Of a stretch of 64,000 nt of DNA, positions 18,273-29,300 are shown one piece after another. The position numbers and the translations under genes were made by a program. The notes beneath the pieces were generated by a model. The model had not been told where the DNA came from, did no database searches, and was given only the letters and a program-made list of their open reading frames with translations. This DNA is from Planotetraspora thailandica (GTDB lineage: Bacteria > Actinomycetota > Actinomycetes > Streptosporangiales > Streptosporangiaceae): positions 1 through 64,000 of the forward strand of contig NZ_BOOR01000032.1 of NCBI RefSeq assembly GCF_016863335.1. The letters are read 5' to 3'. Position 1 is the stretch's first letter. Every line of letters begins with the position of its first letter.

Positions 18273-18302
18273 GGTGGGGCGGCACGCTGTGGCCGCCCCA
18301 CC
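18273..18302 (-). terminator. intra-operon hairpin between rhaS and rhaI
   Basis: An 11-bp perfect stem (18273-18283 with 18292-18302, eight-base loop) lies directly after the rhaS stop. Such hairpins after a binding-protein gene commonly stabilise its mRNA or cause partial termination, so that the binding protein is made in excess. The role here is inferred. Confidence 0.6.
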
Positions 18303-18310
18303 CCAACGTG

Positions 18311-19294
18311 CTAGTTGATGGAGTCGACGTTGGTCTTGTCGACGAGGGTGACGGGGTTGAACACCTCGCGCTCGGGAGCGTTGGAGAACTCGATCGGCTG
18401 CTTGTTCAGGGCCTGCTCACCGAGCTTGACGGTGAGTGCGCCCATCGCGGTGGGGTCCTGGGCGATGGTCGCCGAGAGCTTGTCGGACTTGATCGCGGTC
18501 AGCGCCTCGGGGTCGGCGTTGAATCCCACGGTGACGATGTCCGTGAGCGGGCTCTTGCCTGCGTCCTTGATGGCGTTGGCAGCGGCCACGCCCATCGGGT
18601 CGTTGCAGGCGAAGACGCCCGCAACGTCCGGGTTCTTGGACAGGATGTCCTTCATGACCTTGTAGCCCTCCTCGGCCTTGGAGTTGCCGGAAAGCTCCGC
18701 CACGACCTTGTAGCCGCGGGTCTCGATCTCGGCCTTGAAGCCGGCGTTGCGGCGGGCGGCGTAGGTCGCGGACGGCTCGCAGGTGATGGAAGCGACGTTC
18801 TTGCTCTTGCTGCCGTTGGCCTGGATCTGTTTGTCCATGAACTCTGCGGCGAGCTTGCCGCCGCCAGCGTTGTCGGAGATGACGATCGCGTCGTAGGGGG
18901 CGCCGCCGCCGCCGATGTCGTCGACGATGACGGGTACGTTCTTCGCCTTGGCCTTGGCGATGATCGGTCCCAGCGCAGTGGGCTTGAACGGGCTGATGAT
19001 CAGCAGGTCGACGCCCTGGTCGATCAGCGCGGAAGCGCCGGTGACCATCTCATTCTCGTCGCTCTTCTCGTCGTGGAGCTTGACTTCCCAGCCCTTGGCC
19101 GCAGCCGCGTCCTGAGTGCCCTTCGCCATCTTCTGGAAGAACTCGAACTGCATGTCGTAGACCGAGAAGCCCACGGTGATCTTCTTGTTCGCGGAGGGGG
19201 CCGCACTGCCCGCGGTGGTTTCGCTGGAGTCCGTACAGCCTGCGAGGGCCAGAGTGCCAAGTAGGGCAAGGGAAAGGATCTTCTTGGTGCTCAT
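18311..19294 (-). CDS. rhaS: L-rhamnose ABC transporter substrate-binding lipoprotein
   Basis: A 327-residue protein with a lipoprotein signal ending at LALAGC (Cys ~20), then a periplasmic-binding-protein type I fold (Peripla_BP_4): GFSVYDMQFEFFQKMAKG, LIISPFKPTALGPIIAKAK, VAGVFACNDPMGVAAANAI and IVTVGFNADPEAL. This is the CUT2 (ribose/rhamnose) class and is unrelated to the CUT1 binding protein at 6498. It is tethered outside the membrane and delivers L-rhamnose to RhaP/RhaQ. It follows rhaQ by 108 bp and precedes a strong hairpin, which fits higher expression than its neighbours. Substrate assignment rests on the rhaI-rhaEW context. Confidence 0.9.
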   Translation of the reverse strand: MSTKKILSLALLGTLALAGCTDSSETTAGSAAPSANKKITVGFSVYDMQFEFFQKMAKGTQDAAAAKGWEVKLHDEKSDENEMVTGASALIDQGVDLLIISPFKPTALGPIIAKAKAKNVPVIVDDIGGGGAPYDAIVISDNAGGGKLAAEFMDKQIQANGSKSKNVASITCEPSATYAARRNAGFKAEIETRGYKVVAELSGNSKAEEGYKVMKDILSKNPDVAGVFACNDPMGVAAANAIKDAGKSPLTDIVTVGFNADPEALTAIKSDKLSATIAQDPTAMGALTVKLGEQALNKQPIEFSNAPEREVFNPVTLVDKTNVDSIN

Positions 19295-19402
19295 GCGAAG
19301 TCTCTTCCTGGGATGGGGGGTTTCTGAGTGGGGGAGGACCGCGCCGGTGCACGATCCATTGGCCGGTCGGCTCGTGGGCCGCTCGGAACTGTGGTGCGTT
19401 GA

Positions 19403-20458
19403 TCAGGACGTGGCCTGTGTCGTCTTACGCGGGATCAGGCCCGTGATGGCTCTTCGGAAAGAGCCGGGGCCGGCGAAGCGAGTGCGCAGGCCGTCGATGG
19501 TCAGCGCGACGATGAGGACGCAACCGAGCACGATGCGCTGGTAGGCGGACTCGACGCCACGGCTGACCAGCACTTCGTTGAGAACACTGACGAGGAACAC
19601 GGCGGAGAACGTGCCGACGAGGGTGCCCTTGCCTCCCTTGAGGGCGGTGCCACCGAGCACGACTGCGGCGATCACCTTGAGCTCGAAGCCGTCCTGAGCC
19701 GAGCCGTCGGCCGTCCAGACTCGGGTGATGTAGGTAAGCGCGGCGATTCCGACGGTGAGTCCGACCAGCCCGAATACGAACAGCCTGATTCTGGTGTCGG
19801 AGATCCCGCAGAACCGTGCTGCTGAGGGCGATGAACCATAGGCAAGGGTGCGGCGGCCGATCGCGGTACGCCGGAGAAGGATCCAGCCACCCGCGAACAC
19901 GGCCACCATGATGATGAAGGGAAGCGGCAGACCGGCGATGTTGAGGCTGCCAAGCTTCACGAAAGGCGAGTGGATCTGGCTGTAAGGCAGGGTCTTCGGG
20001 CCGTCCTGGGTGAGTAGGTAGGCGATGCCGCGGAAGACGAACAGCGAACCGAGGGTGGCGACGAACGGCGGCACCCGCAGCCGGGTGATCAGGCCGGCGT
20101 TGACCAGACCGCAGAGAAGCCCGGTGACGATCGCGGCCGCGATGGCCGCCGCGGTGCCGCCACCGCTGAAGGCCATGAGACTGACGACGCTGGTGAGGGC
20201 GAGTTGGCCGCCCACGGACAGGTCGAAGGCGCCGCTGGCGATGGCGAAGGTCATCCCGACGGCGACGATGCCGACGTACGCGCTCTCGCGGAGCACTGAC
20301 TGAAGATTCTCGACCTCTAGGAAGCCAGGGGCGATCGCCGGGGTGCACAGCAACAGGAGGATCAGGATCGCAGTGACGCCCCAGGTGTCCCATAACCTGC
20401 CGAAAGAGATCTTGGCGGGCTTGTCCCCGGTCCTCTCGATGATCGTCTCAGTGGTCAT
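19403..20458 (-). CDS. rhaQ: L-rhamnose ABC transporter permease
   Basis: A 351-residue CUT2 permease of the BPD_transp_2 (RbsC) family, with many hydrophobic segments. The family signatures are [44 protein letters not shown], the [11 protein letters not shown] stretch and [19 protein letters not shown]. Its start overlaps the stop of rhaP by four bases, indicating translational coupling. It forms the membrane pore with RhaP and is energised by RhaT. The assignment of Q and P between the two permeases follows the Rhizobium gene order and is arbitrary. The ~35 N-terminal residues before the first membrane segment are cytosolic. Confidence 0.88.
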   Translation of the reverse strand: MTTETIIERTGDKPAKISFGRLWDTWGVTAILILLLLCTPAIAPGFLEVENLQSVLRESAYVGIVAVGMTFAIASGAFDLSVGGQLALTSVVSLMAFSGGGTAAAIAAAIVTGLLCGLVNAGLITRLRVPPFVATLGSLFVFRGIAYLLTQDGPKTLPYSQIHSPFVKLGSLNIAGLPLPFIIMVAVFAGGWILLRRTAIGRRTLAYGSSPSAARFCGISDTRIRLFVFGLVGLTVGIAALTYITRVWTADGSAQDGFELKVIAAVVLGGTALKGGKGTLVGTFSAVFLVSVLNEVLVSRGVESAYQRIVLGCVLIVALTIDGLRTRFAGPGSFRRAITGLIPRKTTQATS

Positions 20459-21429
20459 GCCGCACTCTCCTGCACCCCTGCCAGGGCCCGCTTCGGTTTG
20501 GCGCCGCGGTCCTCGCGGCGGAAGGCCAGCAGCGCCAGGGCCGCGATCAGCAGGAGCCCCACGCTGATGCGCTGGTAGGCCGGTGGAGTGTTAAGGAGGT
20601 TGAGGCCGTTCCGGATGGTTTCGATCATCACGGCGCCCAGAAGCGTGCCGATGATCGAGGCCCTTCCTCCTAGCAGGGCGGTCCCGCCCAGGACCACAAC
20701 GGTGATCGCGTCGAGTTCGAAGCCGAGGCCGAGCTGGCCGTTGCCCTTCTGGAGCTGGCTGGAGATCAGCAGACCCCACACCCCCCCGGACAGACCGACC
20801 AGGATGTAGACAGCGATGCGGATGCGATCGACCGGCAGCCCGGACATCGTCGCGGCGTCCCGGTTCGATCCGATCGCGCAGACCCAGCGGCCGAAGCGCG
20901 TCCGGTTGATGGTCCACCAGCCCAGCGCCGCCGCCACCACGGCCAGCACGATGGGCATCGGGATGCCCAGAGGCCGACCACCGACCAGGTACTTGAGCCC
21001 CGCGGAGCTGACGATCTGGTCGTGCCCGTCGGTGTAGGCCAGCGACGCGCCGCGGACGATCACCATGGTGGCCAGAGTGGCGATGAATGGCGTCACCCCC
21101 AGTTTTGTGATCACAACACCGTTGGCCAGGCCGATGACCGCGCCGACGGCCAACGCGAGGAACAGGGCAATGGGGACAGGCTGACCGGCGATGAGGGCGC
21201 TGCAGCAGACGACCCCTGTGAGAGAGACGGTGGACCCGATCGACAGGTCGAACTCGCCCATGGCCAGGCAGAACGTCATCGCCATCCCGGGAATGGCCAG
21301 GATCGCCGCGGCTACCAGGACATTCTCGAGGTTTCCCACGGTCAGGAACGTGTCGGTGGAGATTGAGAGAATCACCATCACCAGGACCAGGGGTACCAGC
21401 AGCGGCACCTTCTTGATCGCATCGATCAT
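20455..21429 (-). CDS. rhaP: L-rhamnose ABC transporter permease
   Basis: A 324-residue CUT2 permease (RbsC-like) with the family motifs [52 protein letters not shown] and [21 protein letters not shown] place the start at ATG 21429, which overlaps the rhaT stop (ATGA). The frame extends 16 codons further inside rhaT, but that part is hydrophilic and lacks a ribosome site. It pairs with the paralogous permease at 19403 to make the heterodimeric rhamnose channel. Confidence 0.88.
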   Translation of the reverse strand: MIDAIKKVPLLVPLVLVMVILSISTDTFLTVGNLENVLVAAAILAIPGMAMTFCLAMGEFDLSIGSTVSLTGVVCCSALIAGQPVPIALFLALAVGAVIGLANGVVITKLGVTPFIATLATMVIVRGASLAYTDGHDQIVSSAGLKYLVGGRPLGIPMPIVLAVVAAALGWWTINRTRFGRWVCAIGSNRDAATMSGLPVDRIRIAVYILVGLSGGVWGLLISSQLQKGNGQLGLGFELDAITVVVLGGTALLGGRASIIGTLLGAVMIETIRNGLNLLNTPPAYQRISVGLLLIAALALLAFRREDRGAKPKRALAGVQESAA

Positions 21430-22979
21430 CGCTTGCTCAGCTCCTTGGAGAAGATGCGGCGGCCGGTCGTCGCGCACGCCACGACGTTCTCCTCTGTGCG
21501 ATCGGCTCCGGTGAGGTGCCCGACGATCTCGCCACCGGCCATCACGTAGACGCGATCGCTGACCCCGAGCAACTCGGGTAGGTCGCTGGAGACCATGAGC
21601 ACGGCCGCACCATCTGCGGTGAGGATGTTGATCAGGCGGTGGATCTCGGCTTTCGCGCCGATGTCCACCCCTCGAGTGGGCTCGTTGAGCAGCAACAACC
21701 TTCCGCCTGGAGCCAGCGCACGTCCGAGGAGGACCTTCTGCTGGTTGCCGCCGGAAAGCTGGCCGATCAGCTGATCCGGACCGGTCGCCTTGATGTTGAG
21801 CCGCCGATGGTAGCCGTCGTAGACGTCGGTCTCCTTGGCCGGCGCCAGAAACCGGCCGATGCCGGTGCGCACCTTGTCCAGGATGGAGATGGTGAGGTTG
21901 TGTCGGATCGACAGGTCCGGCAGGTTCCCCGCTACCTTGCGGTCTTCGTGCAGGAAGCCGATGCCCCGGGCCATGGCGTCGCCGGGGTGGCGCGGCCGGA
22001 AGGGCTCGCCGTTCAGCGTCATCGTCCCGGAGTCGACACCGAGGGCGCCGAAGATCACTTGTGAGAGTTCGGGTTGCCCGGCGCCTGCGATGCCGCCGAT
22101 GCCGACCACCTCACCCGCGCGCACGGTGAGTGAGATGTCCTTCAGCCGACGTCCCGCGTTGACATCGGTCAGTTCCAGCACGACTGTGCCCTCGCTGACC
22201 TGGTCACGATGGAACACCGACTCCACGTCGCGGCCGACCATGAGACGGACCAACCCGTCGGGATCGGTATCGGCGATGTCGCAGGTGCGGATGTGTTTGC
22301 CGTCTCGTAGCACCGTCACGCGGTCGGCCAGGGCGAAGACTTCGTCCAGCCGGTGGCTGACGTAGATCACGCTGCGACCCTCGGCGCGCAGTCGTTTGAC
22401 GACGTCCAGAAGCTGGGTGACCTCGTCGGCTGATAGGGCGGCGGTCGGCTCGTCCATGACGATGATCCGGCCGTCGACCGACAGTGCCTTGCAGATCTCG
22501 ACCAACTGCTGCTCCGACACCGTCAGGCTGCCGACCGTCGCGGTCGGGTCAATGGTGACGCCCAGCACTGCGAAGAGCTCGCTGGTACGCCGGTTGATCT
22601 CGGCGTACCGGATGCCGCGCGAGCCCTTCGCGTACGGCTCCCGGCCGGAGAAGACGTTCTCGGCGACTGTGAGGTCGGGGTAGAGGTTGAACTCCTGGTA
22701 GATGACCGCGATACCGGCTGCCAGCGCGTCTGCGGGCCGCCGGGGGTGGTAGGCCTCCCCGGACAGTCGCACCTCCCCGGAGCTGGGACGATGCACTCCG
22801 CCAAGAACCTTCAGCAGCGTCGATTTACCTGCGCCGTTCTCCCCGACGAGTGCGTGCACCTCCCCGGCGAGGATGTCGAAGTGCACTGAGTCCAGTGCGC
22901 GGATACCCGGGAATTCGACCGTGAGGTCATCCACCTCGAGCAGCGCTGATCTGCCCTGGAGATGGGCGCCGCTACCCAT
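21426..22979 (-). CDS. rhaT: L-rhamnose ABC transporter ATP-binding protein (two-NBD, RbsA type)
   Basis: A 517-residue tandem ATPase. The first domain has a canonical Walker A (GENGAGKST, ~44), a signature-like [15 protein letters not shown] and a Walker [13 protein letters not shown]. The second domain (~260-510) has the degenerate Walker A usual for this class ([12 protein letters not shown]) but a full [14 protein letters not shown] signature. This layout is diagnostic of CUT2 monosaccharide importers. It is first in the rha operon. The leader upstream (22980-23060) carries a LacI-type operator at 23038, about 59 bp from the start codon, so transcription of the whole uptake and catabolic operon is likely controlled there. 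Confidence 0.92.
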   Translation of the reverse strand: MGSGAHLQGRSALLEVDDLTVEFPGIRALDSVHFDILAGEVHALVGENGAGKSTLLKVLGGVHRPSSGEVRLSGEAYHPRRPADALAAGIAVIYQEFNLYPDLTVAENVFSGREPYAKGSRGIRYAEINRRTSELFAVLGVTIDPTATVGSLTVSEQQLVEICKALSVDGRIIVMDEPTAALSADEVTQLLDVVKRLRAEGRSVIYVSHRLDEVFALADRVTVLRDGKHIRTCDIADTDPDGLVRLMVGRDVESVFHRDQVSEGTVVLELTDVNAGRRLKDISLTVRAGEVVGIGGIAGAGQPELSQVIFGALGVDSGTMTLNGEPFRPRHPGDAMARGIGFLHEDRKVAGNLPDLSIRHNLTISILDKVRTGIGRFLAPAKETDVYDGYHRRLNIKATGPDQLIGQLSGGNQQKVLLGRALAPGGRLLLLNEPTRGVDIGAKAEIHRLINILTADGAAVLMVSSDLPELLGVSDRVYVMAGGEIVGHLTGADRTEENVVACATTGRRIFSKELSKR

Positions 22980-23037
22980 GTTCCTTCACGCCCTCTCCTC
23001 CTTATCGCCGGCCGCGTCGAGCGGCCTTGGCGGGGTA

Positions 23038-23055
23038 TGTTGAAACGTTTTAACA
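23038..23055. promoter_or_regulatory. LacI-type operator upstream of rhaT operon
   Basis: TGTTGAAACGTTTTAACA is an 18-bp near-perfect palindrome (one mismatched pair) with the central ACGT. It sits 59 bp upstream of rhaT and about 145 bp from the divergent lacI start, so one site may control both. Confidence 0.8.
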
Positions 23056-23127
23056 TTTCGCGTCTGAAGGAACGTAGATGTAACAAGTGGCAGCCGTCAA
23101 GGGTGCAGTTTTGACGGATTTTGGGGC

Positions 23128-23141
23128 TTGACACGTTTCAA
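23128..23141. promoter_or_regulatory. second LacI-type operator, lacI side of the divergent region
   Basis: TTGACACGTTTCAA is a palindrome with one mismatched pair, 59 bp before the lacI ATG at 23200. Its position suggests autoregulation of the LacI gene or looping with the 23038 site. Confidence 0.65.
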
Positions 23142-23199
23142 CGGGACCGTCAAAGTGTGGCGAGCGTTACGCCCGCACCCCAGCCCTGCGAGGTCTCTC

Positions 23200-24219
23200 A
23201 TGCCAAGATCGGAACCCGGTTCGCGTGACGGGCCGGTCGGCATCAAGCAGGTCGCTCAGCTCGCCGGGGTCTCTCCCGGGACCGTGTCGAACGTGTTGAA
23301 CAAACCTGAGCGGGTCGCCGCCAAGACCCGGGCGCGCGTCGAGCAAGTGATCAAGGAGCTGGGTTTCGTCCGCAATGGGTCGGCGGCGAGCCTGCGTGCC
23401 GGCCACGGCCGGACCATCGGCTTGATGATGCTCGACCTGGGCAATCCCTTCTTCACCGAGATGGCGCGCGGTGTTGAGGACCTCATGAGCGAACGCGAGT
23501 ACGGAGTGATCCTCTGTGGTTCGGCCAGTCAGGTGGGACGCGAGCAGCGCAACGTTCGTATGCTCGCGGAGCAGCAGGTCCGCGGTGTCCTGGTCACCCC
23601 GGTGAGCGACAGCGGGGAGAGTTTGGCACGCCTGCGTGAACGCAACATTCCCTCCGTCATGCTCGACCATGCTGCCACCCGCAGTGACCAGTGCTCGGTC
23701 ACGGTCGACGACGTGGCCGGTGGCCGATTGGCCGTTGCCCACCTGCTGGAGCGCGGCGCTCGCGACATCGTCTTCGTCGGCGGTCCGCTCACCACTCGGC
23801 AGAACGCCGACAGGCGAGCCGGCGCGCGGAAAGCCCTGCGAGAGGCGGGGTGCGGCACTCTCCGCGAAGTGATCGTCGACGAGATGACACCCCGTGCCGG
23901 GCACGAGGCCGCGGAGCACCTTCTGGCTGAACTACCGGATGCCGTCTTCTGTGCCAATGACCTGCTCGCTATGGGGGTGCTGCGGGTCCTGCTCCAACAG
24001 GGAGTCCGCGTGCCCGGCCGAGTGATGCTCATCGGCTACGACGACATCGAATACGCTCTGGCCTCGGCGATCCCGTTGACGTCGATCCGTCAGCCCCCTT
24101 ACAAGCTTGGCCGGATCGCCGCCGAGCTCCTGCTCGATGAATGCGAGCACCCCGGGTCACACGCCCACCAGCAGATCATGTTCCAGCCCGAACTGGTCGT
24201 CCGAGAGTCCACGAGTTGA
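23200..24219 (+). CDS. LacI-family repressor of the rha operon
   Basis: A 339-residue regulator. The N-terminal LacI HTH is clear (IKQVAQLAGVSPGTVSNVLN, with the hinge KPERVAAKTRARVEQVI), followed by a periplasmic-binding-like effector domain (GLMMLDLGNPFFTEMARG, CANDLLAMGVLR, GYDDIEYALASAIPLTSIRQP). ATG 23200 is preferred over the TTG at 23128, which lies in the operator palindrome. The gene is divergent from rhaT and followed, 106 bp on, by rhaB, so kinase and repressor are probably on one transcript. It is closely similar to the LacI protein at 38305 in HTH and C-terminus. Rhamnose, rhamnulose or a phosphate derivative is the expected inducer (inference). Confidence 0.9.
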   Translation: MPRSEPGSRDGPVGIKQVAQLAGVSPGTVSNVLNKPERVAAKTRARVEQVIKELGFVRNGSAASLRAGHGRTIGLMMLDLGNPFFTEMARGVEDLMSEREYGVILCGSASQVGREQRNVRMLAEQQVRGVLVTPVSDSGESLARLRERNIPSVMLDHAATRSDQCSVTVDDVAGGRLAVAHLLERGARDIVFVGGPLTTRQNADRRAGARKALREAGCGTLREVIVDEMTPRAGHEAAEHLLAELPDAVFCANDLLAMGVLRVLLQQGVRVPGRVMLIGYDDIEYALASAIPLTSIRQPPYKLGRIAAELLLDECEHPGSHAHQQIMFQPELVVRESTS

Positions 24220-24325
24220 TGAAGCGCTTTTCCGCGGATGGACGCGGCCGTGACCGTTTTCCCGTGTATGCCGGTGGCTCGTTGTCCCGCCGGTACCCGA
24301 GCCCGGCATTTTGGAGATCCCTCAC

Positions 24326-25771
24326 ATGACCGCGACGATCGCCGCGATCGACCTCGGTGCCTCCAGCGGTCGCGTTATCACCGCCCGGGTGGGGGAGGAG
24401 CGGCTGGAGATCACTGATATTTACCGGTTTCCCAACCGGTCCGTTCGTCTGAGCGGCACGCTGCATTGGGACATCCTCGGTCTGTATCACGATGTCCTCG
24501 AGGGGCTGCACCGAATCGATGCCCGGCATCTGGACTCCGTGGGTATTGACTCCTGGGCCGTCGACTACGGGTTGCTCGACAGGGAAGGCAGGTTGATCGG
24601 CAACCCGGTCCACTACCGTGACGATCGCACGACCGCCGTCATCGACCGGGTACACGATCGTGTCGGCTCCCGGCGTCTCTATGAGATCAACGGCTTGCAG
24701 TTCCTGCCGTTCAACACCCTCTACCAGTTGGCCGCCGAACCGTTCCTCGGACAGGCGGGCACTCTCCTGCTCATCCCCGACCTGATCTCCTACTGGTTGA
24801 CCGGGCAACGCGGCGCGGAACAGACCAACGCCTCGACGACCGGGCTGTACGACGTATGTCGTGGTACCTGGTCGGACGAGATCATCGACGCTTTGTCGTT
24901 GCCTCCCGGCATCTTCCCCGGTCTTCGCTCACCCGGTGAACCGGCGGGCCGGATCCTCCCTGCGGCGGGAGCCTTCCCCGGGACTCCCGTCACCACCGTT
25001 GCGTCTCATGACACCGCGTCCGCCATAGCCGCCATTCCCGCCGTCGACCGGAATGTCGCCTACATCTCCTGCGGTACGTGGTCGCTCGCCGGCGTGGAAT
25101 CCTCGGCTCCGATCCTCACCGAAGAGGGACGAGCGGCCAACTTCACCAACGAGACCGGCGTCGACGGAACCATTCGCTACCTGCGCAACATCATGGGTCT
25201 CTGGCTGCTTTCCGAGTCCCTTCGTACGTGGGGTGTCGCTCCAGTCGAGCTCGGCTCCCTGCTCGATCGGGCGGCTGAGATTCCCGCGTTGCGTAGCGTC
25301 ATCGACCCCAACGACCCGGTCTTCATGCCGCCCGGCGACATTCCCGCTCGTGTCGCCCATTACTGCGCTGTCACCGGTCAGCCCGTACCCGAAACCAAGC
25401 CTGAAGTCGTCCGTTGTGTCATAGACAGCCTTGCGCTCGGCCACCGAATCGCCATAGAGCAGGCGCTAACGCTGTCCGGCCAAAGGGCCGACGTCGTCCA
25501 CATCGTCGGCGGTGGCGCGCAGAACGCACTCCTCTGTCAGCTCACCGCGGACGCCATCGGACTTCCCGTCATAGCGGGACCCGTAGAAGCCACGGCCCTG
25601 GGCAACATCGGGATCCAAGCCCGCTCTCTCGGCCTCATCTCCAGCCTCACCTCGCTGCGTTCGCTGATCGCCGAGACTCAGCCCCTCCGTACCTACGAAC
25701 CCATCGAATCCTCTGCCGGCTGGGCCAACGCCGCCAACCGTCTCCGCGCATCGACCTCAGCATCCGCCTGA
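24326..25771 (+). CDS. rhaB: L-rhamnulokinase
   Basis: A 481-residue FGGY-family kinase that phosphorylates L-rhamnulose to rhamnulose-1-phosphate. RhaB-specific segments are visible: GASSGRVI at the N-terminus, IDSWAVDYGLLD, HYRDDRT, the VASHDTASAIAAIP loop, YISCGTWSLAGVES and VHIVGGGAQNALLCQLTADA. ATG 24326 is chosen over a TTG five codons earlier because GGAG lies nine bases before it. It is downstream of and co-oriented with the LacI gene. An imperfect palindrome (AAGCGCTT core, 24222-24229) lies in the short gap but is weak. With RhaI and RhaEW it completes the non-epimerising rhamnose pathway. Confidence 0.93.
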   Translation: MTATIAAIDLGASSGRVITARVGEERLEITDIYRFPNRSVRLSGTLHWDILGLYHDVLEGLHRIDARHLDSVGIDSWAVDYGLLDREGRLIGNPVHYRDDRTTAVIDRVHDRVGSRRLYEINGLQFLPFNTLYQLAAEPFLGQAGTLLLIPDLISYWLTGQRGAEQTNASTTGLYDVCRGTWSDEIIDALSLPPGIFPGLRSPGEPAGRILPAAGAFPGTPVTTVASHDTASAIAAIPAVDRNVAYISCGTWSLAGVESSAPILTEEGRAANFTNETGVDGTIRYLRNIMGLWLLSESLRTWGVAPVELGSLLDRAAEIPALRSVIDPNDPVFMPPGDIPARVAHYCAVTGQPVPETKPEVVRCVIDSLALGHRIAIEQALTLSGQRADVVHIVGGGAQNALLCQLTADAIGLPVIAGPVEATALGNIGIQARSLGLISSLTSLRSLIAETQPLRTYEPIESSAGWANAANRLRASTSASA

Positions 25772-25980
25772 AGCCGTACGCATGTAACCAATATTCGGAT
25801 TCACTGCTTCCCTGATTCGCGCCGCTTCATCGAGGTAGGCGAGGGGCCGGCGGATGGTCCGTTCGATCCCTTGAGTCGCGGTCGAATGGACGCTCCGGCA
25901 TGCCTGAATTCGAATTCATTTGTTTCGAGAATGCGGCCTTGACTGTCATCCGTGAAACGCTTAGGTTAATTATTGGAAAC

Positions 25981-25996
25981 AATAAAACGATTTAAT
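25981..25996. promoter_or_regulatory. candidate LacI-type operator upstream of GH78
   Basis: AATAAAACGATTTAAT is an imperfect palindrome (six of eight half-site pairs match) with the same AAAACG core as the other island operators, about 310 bp before the GH78 start at 26304. It sits in an AT-rich patch within the 530-bp gap 25772-26303. The rest of that gap (26000-26300) shows no gene I can support and may be a long leader. Confidence 0.5.
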
Positions 25997-26303
25997 AAAT
26001 GTGGAGGGAGTAGTGGGCATCCTCCGGCGCGAGTCCCGAGCGGCGCCGCTCGGCCGGGCTGTCCAGCGCTGTAGGGAGCACTCTCTGGCCGGGCGCCCGG
26101 CGAATGGATCTCCTGCGCGCGGTGGAGCATCCAAATCCGGCGCCATTTCTGGACCGACCGAGTGCGGATTACCGAGGACCGGCCCGTAGAAGCAGCAGTC
26201 ATGCGGTTTCGCTCATTGATTTGGAGCTCATCACGGACACCGGCACGCTGCCGTTGAACGGCCGGAAACGATGCTTCCCGTACTTAAATGAAAGGAGTGG
26301 ACA

Positions 26304-29300
26304 ATGCCAGTAAACAAACGTTCGCGACGTGCCATGACCGCCATGGGCCTGGTTTTCGCCGTGGTCGTGCCACTGACGGCGACCGAGTCCTCGGCCTTCG
26401 CAGCGGCTCACGGAGGGCCCGGCAATGTCGAGGTCAAGCGTCTCGGCGTGGACGGGCGGTACGACTCGCCCCTGGGACTTGACGATGTTCAGCCTGTCCT
26501 GAGCTGGCAGGCCGCAGAGACCAGCCAGGCTCGCTCGCATCCGTGCTATAAGCCGGGTGCGGTGATCGCCTGCCCAGCTGACAAGCAGACCGCCTATGAA
26601 GTGCAGGCGGCGGAGTCCGAAAAGAAGCTGGCAGCCGGTGACCTGATCTGGACGACGGACCGGGTGGCGAGCGCGGATCAGCAGGTGATCTTCGGAGGGG
26701 CGCTCCGGTCCCGGCAGACCGTCGTCTGGCGCGTTCGCGTCTGGGACGCCGACGAGCAGGAGTCCAAGTGGTCGGCCCCCGCCAAGTGGACCGTGGGTCT
26801 GTTGCAGCAGAGCGACTGGGGTGACGCCCGCTGGATCGACTACTCGGACCGGGAGGCGAACCAGGCGCTGCCCATCTTCGCCCGGCAGTTCCAGGTGCCG
26901 AGCAAGAAGAAGGTCGCCGACGCGCGTCTCTATCTGTCGGGTGTCGGTCTGTACCACGCCACCGTCAACCGGAAGGAACTGACAGACGAGGTCCTGGCGC
27001 CGGGCAACTCCAACTACCAGCTGTCCAGTGAGTACCGCACCTACGACCTTACGAAGGCATTGCGAGCCGGCGACAACACCATCGGCGTCGAGCTCGGCAA
27101 CGGGCCGGCCTACGTGAGTCGCAGCGTGACCAACCCGGCCGTGGGTCGGACCTCGCCCTACTCCTGGTGGCAGAGCCAGCTCAAGGGAAACGGGACGCTG
27201 GTTGCGGACACTGCCGCCGGTGCGACCAACGTCAAGGTCGACAGCATCTCCAACTACCACGTCGGTGGAACGATCAACGTCGACACCGGCCAGGGTGGTG
27301 ACCGGCTCGAGTCCCGGACGATCACCCAAATCGGCACTGCTGGGGCCGCCGGAACCGGTATTACCTTCACCCCGGCGCTGTCGGCCGCCCACACCGCCGG
27401 AGCCAAGGTCACCGGCTCGGGCAACAACATCGCGGCCAGCGACGCCTCCGCAGGTGCGGCCGTGACACCGCGGCTCATCGGGCGCATCGAGATCGACTAC
27501 ACGGACGGCACCTCGGACACCATCGTCACCGACAGGTCGTGGCGTACCGCGCTCGGCGCTCTTGTCACCGACGCGTGGTACTCCGGATCGGACTATGACG
27601 CCCGCCGGGAGCAGCCGGGCTGGGACAAGCCCGGCTCGAACCTCACCCCGACCGCCAAGCGCCGGGACGGCAGCCCCACGGGCTGGGTCAGCGCGGGCAT
27701 CGCCCCGCCTCCGAACCTCGCGACCAAGCTGGTGGCGAGGACCGCTGAGCCGGTCATGGAACAGGAGAAGTTCAAGCCCATTTCCGTGACCAACCCCGCC
27801 CCCGGCACATGGGTGTTCGACTTCGGTCAGAACTTCGTCGGCTGGCCCAAGCTCAATCTGGGTCGAGTCCCGCCCGGTACCACTGTGAGGATGTCCCCGG
27901 CTGAGTCGCTGAACGCCGACGGGACCGTGAACCAGGCCTCGCTGATGGGCGGCGGCGGCTCGCGGGGAACCAACCTCTTCAACACCTACACGGCCCACGG
28001 TGGGGGCGGTGAGGTCTGGCACCCGAACTTCAACTACTTCGGCATGCAGTGGGTCCAGGTGACCGGTCTGCCAGCTGACTACGTACCGACCAAGGACCTC
28101 ATCACGGGCATCCGACTGCAGGCGGACATCCCCGTCGCAAGCGAGTTCACCAGCTCCAACGCGCGTGTCAACCGCATCCACAACATGGCGCGCTATTCCT
28201 TCGCGAGCAACATCATGTCGGTGTTCACCGACTGTCCTGGACGCGAGAAGCTGTCGTACCCGGCCGACTACACCATGCCAATGGGCTCCATTCACCGGAA
28301 CTTCGAGCTCGACGCGTTCATGCGGACGACCATGCGTCACCTCGTCGAAGGCCAGTCCATTGCCGGCACCACGATGGCCGGGAATGTCGCGCTCAAGACC
28401 CCGGTCTACGACTGGGGCTACACGGGCCAGTTCGGCGACGAGATCAACTGGGGTAACGCGATCATCCTTGTGCCGGCCTTCCTGCACGAGTACTACGGCG
28501 ACACCCGGACGATGACGCAGTACTACCCCCAGATGGTGAAGTTCGTCGACTATATCCAGCGTCAGAAGGTCGGCACCGGCGAGAACGCGAACATCGTCAA
28601 CGCCGCGCTGGCCGACTGGGTGTCCGCCGAACAGACATCAGGCCGGATCACCGGGACCTGGGGCTACTACATCATGATCACCAAGATGGCGCAGATGGCC
28701 CAGCTCACCGGTCACACCGCCGACGCAGAGAAGTACACGCTCCTCGCGGCGCAGATCAAGGACTCCTTCAACCGTGCGTTCTTCAATGACACGCTGGGCC
28801 GATACACCGCCAACGGCAACGCCGGCACGACCGGCGCCACCCAGGCGGCGCAGGCACTCGCGCTCGACGCCGGCCTGGTCCCCGCGGACAAGCGTGAAAG
28901 CGTCCTGAACGCCCTGGTCGAGCTCATCTACGCCTTCCATCCCAACGGAGACGGGCCGCATCTCAGCGGCGGCACCATCGGCATGGCTCCCACCGTCCGC
29001 GCTCTGATGGACGGCAACCGCGACAGCGTGCTCTGGGACGTCCTCCAGGAGGACGACCAGCCCAGCTACGGCTTCTTCATGGCGTCCACCCCGGCCAACC
29101 CCGGCGGGATGACGACCATCGGTGAGCGCTGGAACCGGGGCGACTCCAAGAACCACATGATCCTCGCGCAGATCGAGGAGTGGTTCCACGCCGGAGTCGC
29201 AGGGATTCGCTCTGCTCCGGGCTCCACGGCATACAGCAAGCTGATCATTCAGCCCAAGCCGGTCGGCGACCTGGCGAACGCCGAAGCCAGTTACATGACG

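Noticed and set aside
18308-19264. A 318-codon plus-strand frame opposite rhaS
   Set aside because: Leu/Val/Gly-rich shadow of the lipoprotein gene.
24221-24232. GAAGCGCTTTTC before rhaB as another LacI operator
   Set aside because: Only the eight-base AAGCGCTT core is symmetric; the flanks do not fit the island motif well enough to call it.
26199-28487. A 762-codon minus-strand open frame opposite the GH78 gene
   Set aside because: Val/Gly/Arg-rich antisense shadow caused by GC-biased third positions of the real plus-strand gene; no ribosome site or domain.
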